Of a stretch of 64,000 bases of DNA, positions 19,073 through 28,930 are shown piece by piece; positions within the stretch are counted from its first letter, which is position 1, and each line of letters starts with the position of its first letter. The notes under the pieces are model-generated. The model searched no databases, had not been told where the DNA came from, and saw only the letters and a program-made list of their open reading frames with translations. Origin of the DNA: Candidatus Gastranaerophilales bacterium (lineage in GTDB: Bacteria; Cyanobacteriota; Vampirovibrionia; Gastranaerophilales; Gastranaerophilaceae). A program made the position numbers and the translations under genes. The stretch spans positions 82,011 through 146,010 of the forward strand of contig CALURJ010000003.1 of assembly GCA_944323145.1 (NCBI GenBank). The letters run 5' to 3'.

Positions 19073-19204
19073 GATTTTGATTATATAATAATTTTTATAT
19101 ATATTCAATTAATAATGAATAAAATACTATTCGGAAATATACTCGTGCTTACTTGAAAAAAGCTTGTTATTTATGATAAAATGCGGATAAATATGAGGTA
19201 GATT

Positions 19205-20509
19205 ATGAAAATAGCTTTGTTAAACCACGGGTGTGCCAAAAATTTAGTTGACAGCGAGTTAATGCTTGGACTTCTTGCGCAAAAAGGATATGAGGTTTCT
19301 CTGGATGAAAATGATGCCGATATTGTAGTTATAAATACCTGTTCTTTTATTCATGATGCGGAAAAGGAATCAGTACAGGCTATTTTACAGATGGTTCAGG
19401 ATGGAAAAAAGGTTATTGTAACCGGCTGTCTGCCTCAAAAATACAAAGGTGAACTTAAGAAAGCAATTCCTGAAATTGCTGGAATGATAGGAACTTCCGA
19501 TATCAAGGAAATTGTGGAAGTTGTTGATCACGTCGCAAATAATAAAAAGTATGTTTCAATGGTTTCGGAAAAACCGGAATATATTTATCCTGAAAATATT
19601 GAAAGACAGCAGATTACTGTCGGTGCAAGCTCTTATATAAAAATTGCAGACGGATGCAACTATCATTGCGGTTATTGTATTATTCCTCAATTAAGGGGAG
19701 AGTATCATTCAAGAACTATTGAAAATATTGTAGAGGAAGCAAAAGAGCTTGTTGGTAAAGGAGTAACGGAAATTGTTCTTATTGCTCAAGATACAACGAG
19801 CTATGGAATAGATTTGTACGGAAAACAGTCACTGTCGCTGCTTCTTGAAGAGTTGAACAAGATAGACGGTTTGGGATGGATTAGAATTATGTATGCTTAT
19901 CCTTCGCAGATTACAGATGAATTAATTGATACTATCGCAAGGTTAGATAAGGTGGTTAAATATATTGATCTTCCTCTTCAGCATTGTAATGCCGAAATCC
20001 TTAAGGCAATGCGCCGTCCTGTTATGAATTATGAAGAATTGATTAAAAAAATTAGAGCTAAAATTCCTGATGTTGCTATCCGTACCGCATTTATCGTCGG
20101 TTATCCCGGAGAAACAGATGAACAGTTTGATGAATTATATGAATTCGTAAAACGTGTAAGATTTGAAAAAATGGGTGTTTTTGAATATTCAAGAGAAAAA
20201 AATACTGTTTCTTATGCAATGTCGGAGCAGGTTCCGGCAAAGATTAAAAAACAGCGTCATAAAAAACTGATGTCATTGCAGCAGAAAATATCAAAAGAAA
20301 TAAATGAATCTTATATCGGAAAAACTATATCTTGTATAGTTGAAGGTTATACGGATGATGGAGTTGTGCTGCTGCGCTCGCAGCATGATGCCCCCGAAAT
20401 TGACGGATTGGTTTATGCATCATCTGAAAATCCGGTTATCCCGGGAGATATTGAAAATGTTTTGATTGAACGTTCTGATGAATATGACTTATTTGGCACA
20501 ATAGTATAG
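19205..20509 (+). CDS. rimO: Ribosomal protein S12 methylthiotransferase RimO
   Basis: 434 residues with all three MTTase parts. The N-terminal UPF0004 domain has cysteines C10 (NHGCAKNLVDSE, the RimO-type signature), C46 and C75. The radical-SAM core has C151-x3-C155-x2-C158. A C-terminal TRAM domain occupies ~370-434. YIDLPLQH and RTAFIVGYPGE are also typical. RimO adds a methylthio group to the conserved Asp of ribosomal protein S12 using two 4Fe-4S clusters. GCAKNLVDSE separates it from MiaB. GAGGT precedes the ATG. It is probably co-transcribed with the flippase gene 33 nt downstream. Confidence 0.94.
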   Translation: MKIALLNHGCAKNLVDSELMLGLLAQKGYEVSLDENDADIVVINTCSFIHDAEKESVQAILQMVQDGKKVIVTGCLPQKYKGELKKAIPEIAGMIGTSDIKEIVEVVDHVANNKKYVSMVSEKPEYIYPENIERQQITVGASSYIKIADGCNYHCGYCIIPQLRGEYHSRTIENIVEEAKELVGKGVTEIVLIAQDTTSYGIDLYGKQSLSLLLEELNKIDGLGWIRIMYAYPSQITDELIDTIARLDKVVKYIDLPLQHCNAEILKAMRRPVMNYEELIKKIRAKIPDVAIRTAFIVGYPGETDEQFDELYEFVKRVRFEKMGVFEYSREKNTVSYAMSEQVPAKIKKQRHKKLMSLQQKISKEINESYIGKTISCIVEGYTDDGVVLLRSQHDAPEIDGLVYASSENPVIPGDIENVLIERSDEYDLFGTIV

Positions 20510-20542
20510 TTGTGTTATAATAATTTCGGGATAAATTAAATA

Positions 20543-21988
20543 ATGGAATTTATAGAAAATAAGGAAGTTGAAAAAGAACAGCTAAAAGCTATTTTTAGGG
20601 ATATGATTAAGTATTCGCCGTCCAAAATAATCGGCATGTTCGGCAATGCAATTATTGTTCCGGTATATACAAGCCTTTTGCCGCCTGATCAATATGGTTT
20701 ATATTCCCTTTCAATTGCTGTTCTTTCTTTCTTATGTATTATATTCTCCGATTGGGTCGGACTTTCCGGCTTAAGATTTTTTAAACATCACCAGATGATG
20801 CAGGATATGCCAAAGTATTTGACCACTTTGGTTACGATGCTTATATCAAATATATTTATTATGTTTGTTTTGGCATTGACCTTTAGGCAGAATTTTTATG
20901 ACTTTTTCCATATTCCAGTAAAATATTTTCTTGCAATCCTTGTTTTGATAATTCCTGTTGCCATAAGAGCGCTGCTTTTCCAACTTTTAAGAGCACAGCT
21001 AAAGTCGATGTCTTTTACGCTTTCAACAATTATTAACCAGTTTTTAACAATTCTGTTATCGATATTTTTTGTTAAGTTCTTCCACCTCGGTGCAATTGCG
21101 CTGCTTTTAGGTATGGGAGTTTCAATTTCTTTGATTGATTTGCTTTTGATATATCAAAGTAATATTTTATCATGGTTTAAGCTTCAAAAGATTGAATGGA
21201 GTTCTGTTTTTCCAATTATAAAATATGGAATTCCTATAGCAGCAACATCGTTGAGTGCATGGATTATTAACCAGAGTAATAAATTTATTATGAACAGTAT
21301 CCATGGATTTTCTCAGGTTGGTATTGTCGGTGTTGCATACGGTTTGACTTTACCTTTGCTTATGACAATCTTTTCAATTATAACGGTTGCAGCTGTACCT
21401 AGAATTATAAATATGTATGAAGAAAGAATTGATGTTCGTCCTATAATTTCAAGATTTACGGGCTATTATATTTTAATAGCGCTTCCTGTTATTACTGTAA
21501 TTTCTTTGTATGCAACGGATTATGTAAGCATGCTTTCTTCAAATGATAAATTTTTGGATGCATTTAAATTAATCCCTTACTTTGCATTCGGTACATTTTT
21601 TATGGCAATAACAGACTATACAACATTACAATACCATCTTGCAAATAAGACATATATTGATTTTATTATAAAATTGACCTCCGGTATTGTCGGGGTTGTT
21701 TTAAATATTTGGTTAATACCGCCGTACGGGCTTGTAGGTGTCGGAATTGCAACATTAGGTGCAAACTTTTTATATTTTCTGTTAAGTATAATTATTGTAC
21801 TGCCGGGGCTTAAACTTATTTACCCGTCTTCGGTAATGGGAAGAATGACTATTTCGTCCGTACCGTTTTTTGTTTTGTATTATTTGTTTAATAAATTAAT
21901 ACACTTGCCTGCTTTGGTTGAAATGCTTATGCTGATGTGTGTATTTTATGCTAGTTATTGGCTGTTATCACGAAAAACTGTCAATTAA
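20543..21988 (+). CDS. Polysaccharide/oligosaccharide flippase (Wzx-like, MOP superfamily)
   Basis: 481 residues with about 12-14 predicted hydrophobic helices. The family-typical opening is IKYSPSKIIGMFGNAIIVPVYTSLLPPDQYGLYSLSIAVLSFL. The second half begins IKYGIPIAATSLSAWIINQSNKFIMNSIHG, an internal repeat seen in Wzx and related exporters. It would flip lipid-linked oligosaccharides across the inner membrane for a surface polymer. No polymerase or glycosyltransferase cluster is adjacent, so the exported glycan is unknown. It lies 33 nt after rimO on the same strand and ahead of the large adhesin gene. Confidence 0.87.
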   Translation: MEFIENKEVEKEQLKAIFRDMIKYSPSKIIGMFGNAIIVPVYTSLLPPDQYGLYSLSIAVLSFLCIIFSDWVGLSGLRFFKHHQMMQDMPKYLTTLVTMLISNIFIMFVLALTFRQNFYDFFHIPVKYFLAILVLIIPVAIRALLFQLLRAQLKSMSFTLSTIINQFLTILLSIFFVKFFHLGAIALLLGMGVSISLIDLLLIYQSNILSWFKLQKIEWSSVFPIIKYGIPIAATSLSAWIINQSNKFIMNSIHGFSQVGIVGVAYGLTLPLLMTIFSIITVAAVPRIINMYEERIDVRPIISRFTGYYILIALPVITVISLYATDYVSMLSSNDKFLDAFKLIPYFAFGTFFMAITDYTTLQYHLANKTYIDFIIKLTSGIVGVVLNIWLIPPYGLVGVGIATLGANFLYFLLSIIIVLPGLKLIYPSSVMGRMTISSVPFFVLYYLFNKLIHLPALVEMLMLMCVFYASYWLLSRKTVN

Positions 21989-22178
21989 AGAATATCTTTA
22001 CAATTATTAATAATTTAGCAAAATAAAATATTTATATATTTTTATAATTTAGCATTTCTGTATATAAACTTAAATGTTTGTAACAAAAAATAGCAAAAGA
22101 GTTTTGCTCTTGATAAAATAATAAAACTGGAAGTTAAAACTAATCAGATTAGGGAAAATTTGAAAGGAATATAAAAAC

Positions 22179-25100
22179 ATGATTCAGGTTAAATCCGCTA
22201 AAAGAAAAGTTGTAGCATCAGCATTGACATTTTGTTTCTTTTTGCAGCAATCATTTTGTTTACAGGTAGCGGCTACACAAATTACCGGTGTTGTTGGAAA
22301 TAATGGCGTGTATGATATTGATCCTACTGCTGTTAACGGTGATGTAGGATTTAGAAAGTATAATAATTTTAACCTGAGTGCTGGTGATATTGCCAATCTC
22401 ATATTTAACATGGAAGGCAAAGATGTTTCTACCTTTGTAAATATGGTCGATAATACTATTAATATTAACGGTATTGTAAACTCAGTTAATAAAAATGGCG
22501 GATTTACTGACGGACATGTAGTTTTTGTATCCCCGAACGGAATGGTAGTAGGAGCTTCAGGTGTATTAAACGTTGGATCTTTATCTGTTATGACTCCTGA
22601 CCAAAGTACTTATGACAGATTTAAAGGAAGTGTTAATGTTCCATCAATTGCGGAAGATTATGAAAGTATATTGAGCGCTCCGGGAACAGGAGCCGTTAAA
22701 ATTGACGGTCAGGTACTTGCACGTGATTTTGTGAAAATAAGTGCAGCTGACGTTAATATAGGAAACAATGCGACAATTCTTGCCGGTGTGAATGATACAA
22801 CAAAAATCCTTTCTAACAGACAGGCGGAAGATTTATTCAGCAAACTCGTTAACAGTGATGTAAGTACTGGAAATTCTTTTGCTAATAACAACGGCAGTAT
22901 TGTTATTACATCTTATGGTAAAGATGGCGGAACAAATATCGCAGGGCAACTTAGAAACTATGCTAAAAATGGTAATATAGAGATAAAGAATACCGGTTCT
23001 AAAGGTATTGATATTTCCGGAAATGTAATAAATACAAACGGGACTTTGTTGGCTGATAATAGTGGTGCAGGCGGCTTACTGGTTAGCGGTAATGTTACAA
23101 ATACCGGCGATTTGACAATGACAAACAGCGGTAACGGCGGTTTGCTCGTATCAGGAAATGTTACGAATAACAATGGTGCGTTAAAATTAGAAAATACAAA
23201 TGGAGAATTACTTGTTAATACAACAGGTATAGTAACTTCCAACGGTACATCATTGCTTGTTGATAACTCTGGTGCCGGTGGCATGGATATTCAGGGTAAA
23301 GTTAAAAATACCAACACAAATGCGAATGTGAGATTTAATAACAGCAATTCTGATATGAAACTAGGCAGTTCTGCTGTTGATAAAAATATTGAATCAAACG
23401 CAAATGTAAATATACAGATTACAAACGGTGACCTTTTAAATAACGGTGTAAGCAATGTCTTAATTGCAACTTCAAATGGTGCAGATTTAAATATAAAAGC
23501 AGAAAACGGAGCAATAGGCAAAGAAGTCGGGCCTTGTGACGGCGGTGTATGTACAGGTATCGGTACAGATGCACGTGACTTGACCAAATCTGTTAATATT
23601 GCGGTTGACGGTAAAGTTAATGCTGTAAGTACAGGTTCTGTTAATGAGTCTTTGGTTAATCTTGCAAGTATTGATAAAAATATGAATGTTGACCAGATAA
23701 AAGCTGACGGCAGAGTTATACTTCTTGCTGACAGTTCTGTTAAAGGTTCAAAAGCTTATGATATTATTAACGCTTCTTCAGACTCTACAAAACCGAATGT
23801 TGAAGGTGCAGGAATTTCAATAATTTCCAGCGGTGATATCGGTAAAGCTGATAATGCATTGACGTTTAGACAGACTCAAGGAAAGTTTGGCAATATTGAT
23901 TCTAATTTGAACTATTCTTCTGACGCTAAATACGGCGTTGATATGCTTGCTATTAATAATATTAATATTAAAGAATTGGATTCTGAAGATGGTAACAAGC
24001 TTGATACTAATGTATGCGGGCTTATATCAAGGAACGGAAGTATTAATGCTGAATTTTCTGGTGACACATATATAAGAGAAACAACCGCAGCTGATAATAT
24101 AAATTTAACTACGCGCGGTAAAAATATATATATTGAACATCTCGGAGAAGTTCCTACTTATGCTCAGGATTATTATGGACCGAATACCAATATTCATCCG
24201 GATAAAGTTAAAATTACATCTTTAGATCTCGGTACAGATTGGAATAATCGTGCTGATTCAACAATTATTATAAAAAATGGTACAATTGATGGTCTGGGAC
24301 AGGGCAGGCCGTCATCAGAACAGGATTTGACTCTTGTTGCTGATAATGCTTATGCCGGCGGATATTACTTTAACATGGGTAATAATAGAGGCGAGATCCC
24401 GAATGAAAACCCTGCAAATTCTACAGGACATAAATTTAATCCGTCTACTGTTGTAAAAGATGACCGCACAGGAGAAATTACAACATCAAACGGCGGAACA
24501 ATTTCAATTAGGGCAAAAGCAGTTCGTCCTGATGATGTTACAGCAATCGGCAGAAATGAGGAAGAACGTAATTATTACTATGGCGGCAGTTCTCAAGGTG
24601 GCGATGAAGGCTACGATGGCGTTAACGGTGGTAATGACGGAAACAAACAGGGTACTGAAGAGGATGATGACAACCTTGTAGTACCAAAAGATGATCCTGA
24701 TGTTCCGCCATTGGATACAGATACTGACACAGATACTGATACGGATACAGACACAGACACAGACACAGACACTGATACTGATACTGATACTGATACTGAC
24801 TCGGATACAGACGTTGACAACGATAATGACAACGACGATGATACCGATACAGACAACGATACGGATACCGACACAGATACTGATGTAGATACTGACACAG
24901 ATACGGATACAGACACTGACACAGATACTGATACAGATACCGACATTGATACAGATACCGACACAGACACAGACACTGATACTGATACTGACTCGGATAC
25001 TGACGTTGATAACGATACCGACAACGACAATGATAACGATAGCGATAATGATAATGATGATGATACCGATACGGATAATGATACCGATACTGACACGGAT

Positions 25101-25979
25101 ACAGATGTCGATACGGATACCGATATAGATACGGACACAGACACCGACACGGATACAGACACAGATACGGATACGGATATTGACACAGATACAGATACTG
25201 ACAATGATAACGATAGCGACAGTGACAGTGATAGTGACAATGATACCGATACCGATGTCGATACGGATACCGACACAGATACTGATGTTGATAATGACAA
25301 CGACAATGATAATGATGTAGATACCGACACGGATACTGATACTGACACCGACACAGATACTGATACCGATACGGATATCGATACAGATACGGATACTGAC
25401 ACAGATACGGATGTCGACAATGATACTGATAATGATAACGATAGCGACAATGATAACGATAACGACAATGATGATGATACAGATACTGACAATGATACAG
25501 ATACCGACACGGATACAGATATAGACAATGATTCAGATTCCGATGATGATCCGGAAATCCCTCCGTTCACTGATCGTGATATGGGCAAATACACATATAA
25601 ACAACGTGTAGTTGATTATAATGTAAACTCTATTGACAAACGTCAATATATGAGGTTTAGTGCTCAGGACAACAGAAATCCTGTTCAGCTCGCAAAAAAT
25701 ACTCAAATTGATTCATTACTTGATATTTCAAGAGGTGGTATTGCAGTTACTCACCATAATGACCTTAAGGTCGGAGATGTGGTGCCTGTTCAGATTACAT
25801 ACGGTAATTTAAATATTAATGCTGATGTAAAAGTTGTTTCTGCAAACAGCAGGCGGGCAGGAGCTGAATTTATAAATCTTGATGAAGCGACTGCAAATAA
25901 ACTTCTTTATATGAATATACTTCTTGAAGAAGAGGCTACTGCAAGAGCCAGGGGAAATGATTTATCCTGGATAAAATAA
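22179..25979 (+). CDS. TPS-type filamentous adhesin with Asp/Thr repeat and C-terminal PilZ domain
   Basis: 1266 residues. After a signal peptide (1-~32) comes a filamentous-haemagglutinin-like TPS domain (ITGVVGNNGVYDIDP..., GHVVFVSPNGMVVGASGVLNVGSL). A long beta-helix-like, Asn/Gly-rich region with repeats such as SGAGGLLVSGNVTNTGDL follows. Residues ~846-1123 are an Asp/Thr-dominated repeat. The last ~120 residues form a PilZ domain with both c-di-GMP motifs, RQYMR (1155-1159) and DISRGG (1182-1187). TPS exoproteins cross the outer membrane through a partner barrel, which is not encoded here. A PilZ domain on an exported protein is unexpected. A bidirectional terminator follows. Confidence 0.88.
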   Translation: MIQVKSAKRKVVASALTFCFFLQQSFCLQVAATQITGVVGNNGVYDIDPTAVNGDVGFRKYNNFNLSAGDIANLIFNMEGKDVSTFVNMVDNTININGIVNSVNKNGGFTDGHVVFVSPNGMVVGASGVLNVGSLSVMTPDQSTYDRFKGSVNVPSIAEDYESILSAPGTGAVKIDGQVLARDFVKISAADVNIGNNATILAGVNDTTKILSNRQAEDLFSKLVNSDVSTGNSFANNNGSIVITSYGKDGGTNIAGQLRNYAKNGNIEIKNTGSKGIDISGNVINTNGTLLADNSGAGGLLVSGNVTNTGDLTMTNSGNGGLLVSGNVTNNNGALKLENTNGELLVNTTGIVTSNGTSLLVDNSGAGGMDIQGKVKNTNTNANVRFNNSNSDMKLGSSAVDKNIESNANVNIQITNGDLLNNGVSNVLIATSNGADLNIKAENGAIGKEVGPCDGGVCTGIGTDARDLTKSVNIAVDGKVNAVSTGSVNESLVNLASIDKNMNVDQIKADGRVILLADSSVKGSKAYDIINASSDSTKPNVEGAGISIISSGDIGKADNALTFRQTQGKFGNIDSNLNYSSDAKYGVDMLAINNINIKELDSEDGNKLDTNVCGLISRNGSINAEFSGDTYIRETTAADNINLTTRGKNIYIEHLGEVPTYAQDYYGPNTNIHPDKVKITSLDLGTDWNNRADSTIIIKNGTIDGLGQGRPSSEQDLTLVADNAYAGGYYFNMGNNRGEIPNENPANSTGHKFNPSTVVKDDRTGEITTSNGGTISIRAKAVRPDDVTAIGRNEEERNYYYGGSSQGGDEGYDGVNGGNDGNKQGTEEDDDNLVVPKDDPDVPPLDTDTDTDTDTDTDTDTDTDTDTDTDTDTDSDTDVDNDNDNDDDTDTDNDTDTDTDTDVDTDTDTDTDTDTDTDTDTDIDTDTDTDTDTDTDTDSDTDVDNDTDNDNDNDSDNDNDDDTDTDNDTDTDTDTDVDTDTDIDTDTDTDTDTDTDTDTDIDTDTDTDNDNDSDSDSDSDNDTDTDVDTDTDTDTDVDNDNDNDNDVDTDTDTDTDTDTDTDTDTDIDTDTDTDTDTDVDNDTDNDNDSDNDNDNDNDDDTDTDNDTDTDTDTDIDNDSDSDDDPEIPPFTDRDMGKYTYKQRVVDYNVNSIDKRQYMRFSAQDNRNPVQLAKNTQIDSLLDISRGGIAVTHHNDLKVGDVVPVQITYGNLNINADVKVVSANSRRAGAEFINLDEATANKLLYMNILLEEEATARARGNDLSWIK
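24714..25550 (+). repeat. Asp-Thr (GAY ACN) coding repeat
   Basis: About 278 codons alternate Asp with Thr, Asn, Ser, Val or Ile. Third positions vary freely (GAT/GAC, ACA/ACC/ACG/ACT), so the protein pattern is kept while the DNA is not a perfect tandem repeat. Larger blocks recur, such as the stretches ending SDTDVDNDNDND or DNDNDDDTDT. The product would be very acidic and extended and could bind calcium; that role is inferred. Confidence 0.9.
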
Positions 25980-26000
25980 AAAATATGTTTTATAAAATAA

Positions 26001-26036
26001 AAGAAGCTGTTATTATAAACAGCTTCTTTTTTATTT
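26001..26036. terminator. Bidirectional rho-independent terminator
   Basis: AAGAAGCTGTT (26001-26011) pairs with AACAGCTTCTT (26018-26028) around a 6-base loop. A T-rich tail follows on the plus strand and an A-rich run precedes it, giving a T tail on the minus strand. It can end both the adhesin gene and the convergent 603-residue gene. Confidence 0.9.
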
Positions 26037-27848
26037 TTACATTGCTCCGATTGCTGCTCGTCTGCGTTGATTTTTTGCCATGATGTCAAGAGTTCTTTGA
26101 TCAAAATAAAAATCGGGTACGGTGTTAGTTTGTGTATTATTATTTTGCTGATTTCCGTATGCGCTATATAGTGCGGCCGCATTCTGAAGAGAAGTACCCC
26201 ATTTTTGGAATTTATCCCAGAAGTTTTCTGAAGATTTCGCAGCTTTTGTTCCGGCATTTTTAAAAGTACCGGAAAATGCATTATTAACACTCTTTTTAGT
26301 CTTTTTGCTGACTTCTTTACCGGTGCTGTCAACAATTTTTCCTGTTGCGGAGTCAAATTTTAATCCTTGATTAGTTAGAGTGTCAGTAAAGTTTGTTTGA
26401 GCATTGCTGAAAGAATTATTTAAAATTTCTGCACCTGACTGGCCTGATTTATTAGTTGCGTTTTGGGTAAAGTTGGTTATTTTATCTTTGCGGCTTAAAC
26501 CATCCGCAAATGTAATATCTCCATTTGCCATTTGGTTTTGCAAATCACTGCTGACAGCCTTTCTTGCCTGTTTTTCTGTCATGCCGCCAAGGCCTTCACC
26601 GCTTTCAATTTTTTGATCTACAATATCTTTAGCGGCTTGATTGGCTGCTGCTTTTTGGGTTGCCTGTTCTGCGGCCGCATCAATTGAAGCAAAGTTTTTC
26701 TTCAAATCGGCAGTACTTTTACCTGCGGCAGTACCTGTTTGAATTGCAGCGGCCGCACTTTGTAAGGCCCCTGCAAGGTTGCCGTCTGCGGCGTAAGCTG
26801 CTGTTTTAGTAACATTTGCAGCAGCCTGTCCATATTGTCCGACCATATCTGTTACGTTACCAATCTTTTGCATTACTGTGCCGACAGAAATTAATGCTGC
26901 TCCAGCACCGCCAAGCCAGCTTGTTGAACTGCCAAGGGCTACGAGAGCCTGACCTGCATAATTTACTGCCTGCCCAACCTGTGAAACAAGTGCTGATACC
27001 TGTTCAATTGTTGTTGCGACTTCAATTACTTTATCAGTTTTTGATTGGTTTTCTTCTATATTTTTCTGGTTTGTATTTTGTGTTCTTATATAAGCTTTAT
27101 TAGTCTGTCCCATCTGCTTTAAGGTTCTTGCAGAATTTCTTTGAATACTGTAAATAACTTTTCCGTTTGACTGAACTACAGCTGTTTTAGAACCTATTAT
27201 TGTTTGTAATTCTTTAATTCTGTCACTGTTAGAGCTTGAACCGCCATCCTGACCGTTAATTGAAAAAGAATTTGAACCGAGCAGAGATTCAAGTTCATTT
27301 GCTGCATCATCAATTTCTTTTTGTGCATCTTCTGTTTCTTTTACAACTTTTTCTAGCTGTGCATTATCTTGTTTGAGCTCTTTTTCTTGTTTTTGTAATT
27401 GTTTTTCATATTTTTTGTTATCTTTTGTTATTTTCTCATCAAGTTTTACCGCGTCAGAGCTAAATTTGTTTACTGTTGTTGCGTCTTTTTGGGTATCACT
27501 TGTTAAAGAGCGTACGTTGTCTGCTTTCGCTTCTGCATCATTTGCTGCAGCTTTTCCATCAGATGCATTGTCAATATTTTCAATACTTTCAATAGATGAT
27601 GAACTTGAATTGTTTGTGGAAGTTGCAACGGTTGTTTTTGAACCATTATTTAAATCATCAATACTTCTTCTTGTATTTAAATCGGTAATTGTACCTGTAG
27701 TTTTAGTTGTAGCCCCTGGAGCATTAAAAATAGAGCCTGTCATTTTCATATACTCAGGCTTAGCTGCCTGGGCAGACTTTTGTGCCTGCTTTGTCATTGC
27801 AGCTTTAACTATGTTTACTTTGTTGTTGTATACGTTGTTAACGCTCAT
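26037..27848 (-). CDS. Uncharacterised Ala/Ser-rich coiled-coil protein
   Basis: 603 residues; family not recognised. A Ser/Thr/Asn-rich N-terminus (1-~125) is followed by a strong charged coiled coil (~130-210: KYEKQLQKQEKELKQDNAQLEKVVKETEDAQKEIDDA). Residues ~285-380 are Ala/Gly/Val-rich amphipathic or weakly hydrophobic (VSALVSQVGQAVNYAGQALVALG, GGAGAALISVGTVMQKIG). The tail is polar, ending TLDIMAKNQRRRAAIGAM. There is no signal peptide. The order coiled coil then hydrophobic segment resembles type III translocators (IpaB/SipB class) only in composition; treat that as a hypothesis. It is convergent with the adhesin gene and divergent from fabI. Confidence 0.8.
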   Translation of the reverse strand: MSVNNVYNNKVNIVKAAMTKQAQKSAQAAKPEYMKMTGSIFNAPGATTKTTGTITDLNTRRSIDDLNNGSKTTVATSTNNSSSSSIESIENIDNASDGKAAANDAEAKADNVRSLTSDTQKDATTVNKFSSDAVKLDEKITKDNKKYEKQLQKQEKELKQDNAQLEKVVKETEDAQKEIDDAANELESLLGSNSFSINGQDGGSSSNSDRIKELQTIIGSKTAVVQSNGKVIYSIQRNSARTLKQMGQTNKAYIRTQNTNQKNIEENQSKTDKVIEVATTIEQVSALVSQVGQAVNYAGQALVALGSSTSWLGGAGAALISVGTVMQKIGNVTDMVGQYGQAAANVTKTAAYAADGNLAGALQSAAAAIQTGTAAGKSTADLKKNFASIDAAAEQATQKAAANQAAKDIVDQKIESGEGLGGMTEKQARKAVSSDLQNQMANGDITFADGLSRKDKITNFTQNATNKSGQSGAEILNNSFSNAQTNFTDTLTNQGLKFDSATGKIVDSTGKEVSKKTKKSVNNAFSGTFKNAGTKAAKSSENFWDKFQKWGTSLQNAAALYSAYGNQQNNNTQTNTVPDFYFDQRTLDIMAKNQRRRAAIGAM

Positions 27849-28019
27849 GGCTCTCTTTTCGTGTTAATCTCTCTTAAATATATAAAAACGTTCTATTTAC
27901 CCCGATTTCAGCATGTTTGCATGTTGTTACATTTGTTAATATTTAAAATTTGCTTTAATTTATTGTTTTTGATAAAATTAATTTTGTATTTTAGTTAGTA
28001 AAAGAGGGAGATATAAATT

Positions 28020-28832
28020 ATGAAACTAATGGAAGGCAAAAAGGGTGTAATTTTCGGAGTATCAAATACTCACGGAATTGCTTATGCAATAGCAAGACAG
28101 CTTTATGAAGCAGGTGCAGATATCGCATTTACTTATGCAGGCGAAGCAATGGAAAAACGTGTAAGACCGCTTGCTGAAGAAATGGGCGCAAAAATAATTA
28201 TGAGCTGTGATGTTACAAAAGAAGATGAAGTTGCAGCTGTATTTAAAGAATGTGAAAAAGTTTACGGCAAATTGGATTTTGTTGTTCATGCTGTTGCTTT
28301 TGCCGCAAAAGAAGATTTACAGGGAAGATTTATTGATACATCAAAAGCAGGATGGGATTTAGCATTAGGTGTAAGTGCTTATTCTTTAATTTCTCTTTGT
28401 AAACATGCTGAACCAATTCTTAATGAAGGAGCATCTGTATTTGCATTAACTTATTTAGGTTCTGAGTATGTTGTTGCGAACTATAACGTAATGGGTGTTG
28501 CAAAAGCTGCATTAGAATCTTCAATGAGATACCTTGCTGCAGATTTAGGTAAAAAAGGTGTCAGAGTTAACTGTATTTCTGCTGGTGCTGTTAAAACTCT
28601 TGCTGCTAAAGGTATTTCAGGGTTTGATAAAATGCTTAAAGCTGCAGTTGCAAAATCTCCGCTTAATCGCAATGTTGCTTTGGAAGATGTTGGTAAAGCA
28701 GGCTTATATCTGGCATCAGATTTGTCAACTGGAACAACCGGGCAAATCCTTTATGTGGATTGCGGATGCCACGCCGTATATGCATCTTTAGAAGAAATGG
28801 AAATTATTGCAAATTCTATTCCGAAAGCGTAA
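28020..28832 (+). CDS. fabI: Enoyl-[acyl-carrier-protein] reductase (NADH) FabI
   Basis: 270 residues of the divergent SDR type. GVSNTHGIAYAIA replaces the usual glycine motif. The YNVMGVAKAALESSMRYLA segment gives the FabI Tyr-x6-Lys pair. RVNCISAGAVKTLAAKGI and TGQILYVDCG also match FabI. The enzyme performs the last reduction of each fatty-acid elongation cycle. GAGGGAG precedes the ATG by 8 nt. It appears monocistronic, with its own terminator downstream. Confidence 0.95.
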   Translation: MKLMEGKKGVIFGVSNTHGIAYAIARQLYEAGADIAFTYAGEAMEKRVRPLAEEMGAKIIMSCDVTKEDEVAAVFKECEKVYGKLDFVVHAVAFAAKEDLQGRFIDTSKAGWDLALGVSAYSLISLCKHAEPILNEGASVFALTYLGSEYVVANYNVMGVAKAALESSMRYLAADLGKKGVRVNCISAGAVKTLAAKGISGFDKMLKAAVAKSPLNRNVALEDVGKAGLYLASDLSTGTTGQILYVDCGCHAVYASLEEMEIIANSIPKA

Positions 28833-28845
28833 ATTAAAATAAATA

Positions 28846-28878
28846 AAAAAAGACAGGAAACTCCTGTCTTTTTTTTTG
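28846..28878 (+). terminator. Rho-independent terminator after fabI
   Basis: AGACAGGA (28851-28858) and TCCTGTCT (28862-28869) form an 8-bp stem with a 3-base loop, extended by flanking A and T runs. An uninterrupted T tail follows. Confidence 0.93.
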
Positions 28879-28930
28879 CCTTTTTTTGTGCTATTTTTTT
28901 TATATAAGAAAATTAAGAGGGATTTTTTAT

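Noticed and set aside
24714..25550. Repeat region considered as a CRISPR array
   Set aside because: No constant repeats separated by unique spacers; it is a coding dipeptide repeat, and no cas genes are present.
24611..25594. Long minus-strand open frame rich in Ser/Val (327 codons)
   Set aside because: It is the complement of the Asp/Thr codon repeat, which cannot produce stops in that frame; no start signal or protein-like ends.
28886..28930. Longer N-terminus for ValS
   Set aside because: The added residues come from the fabI terminator tail, and a suitable ribosome site lies before 28931.
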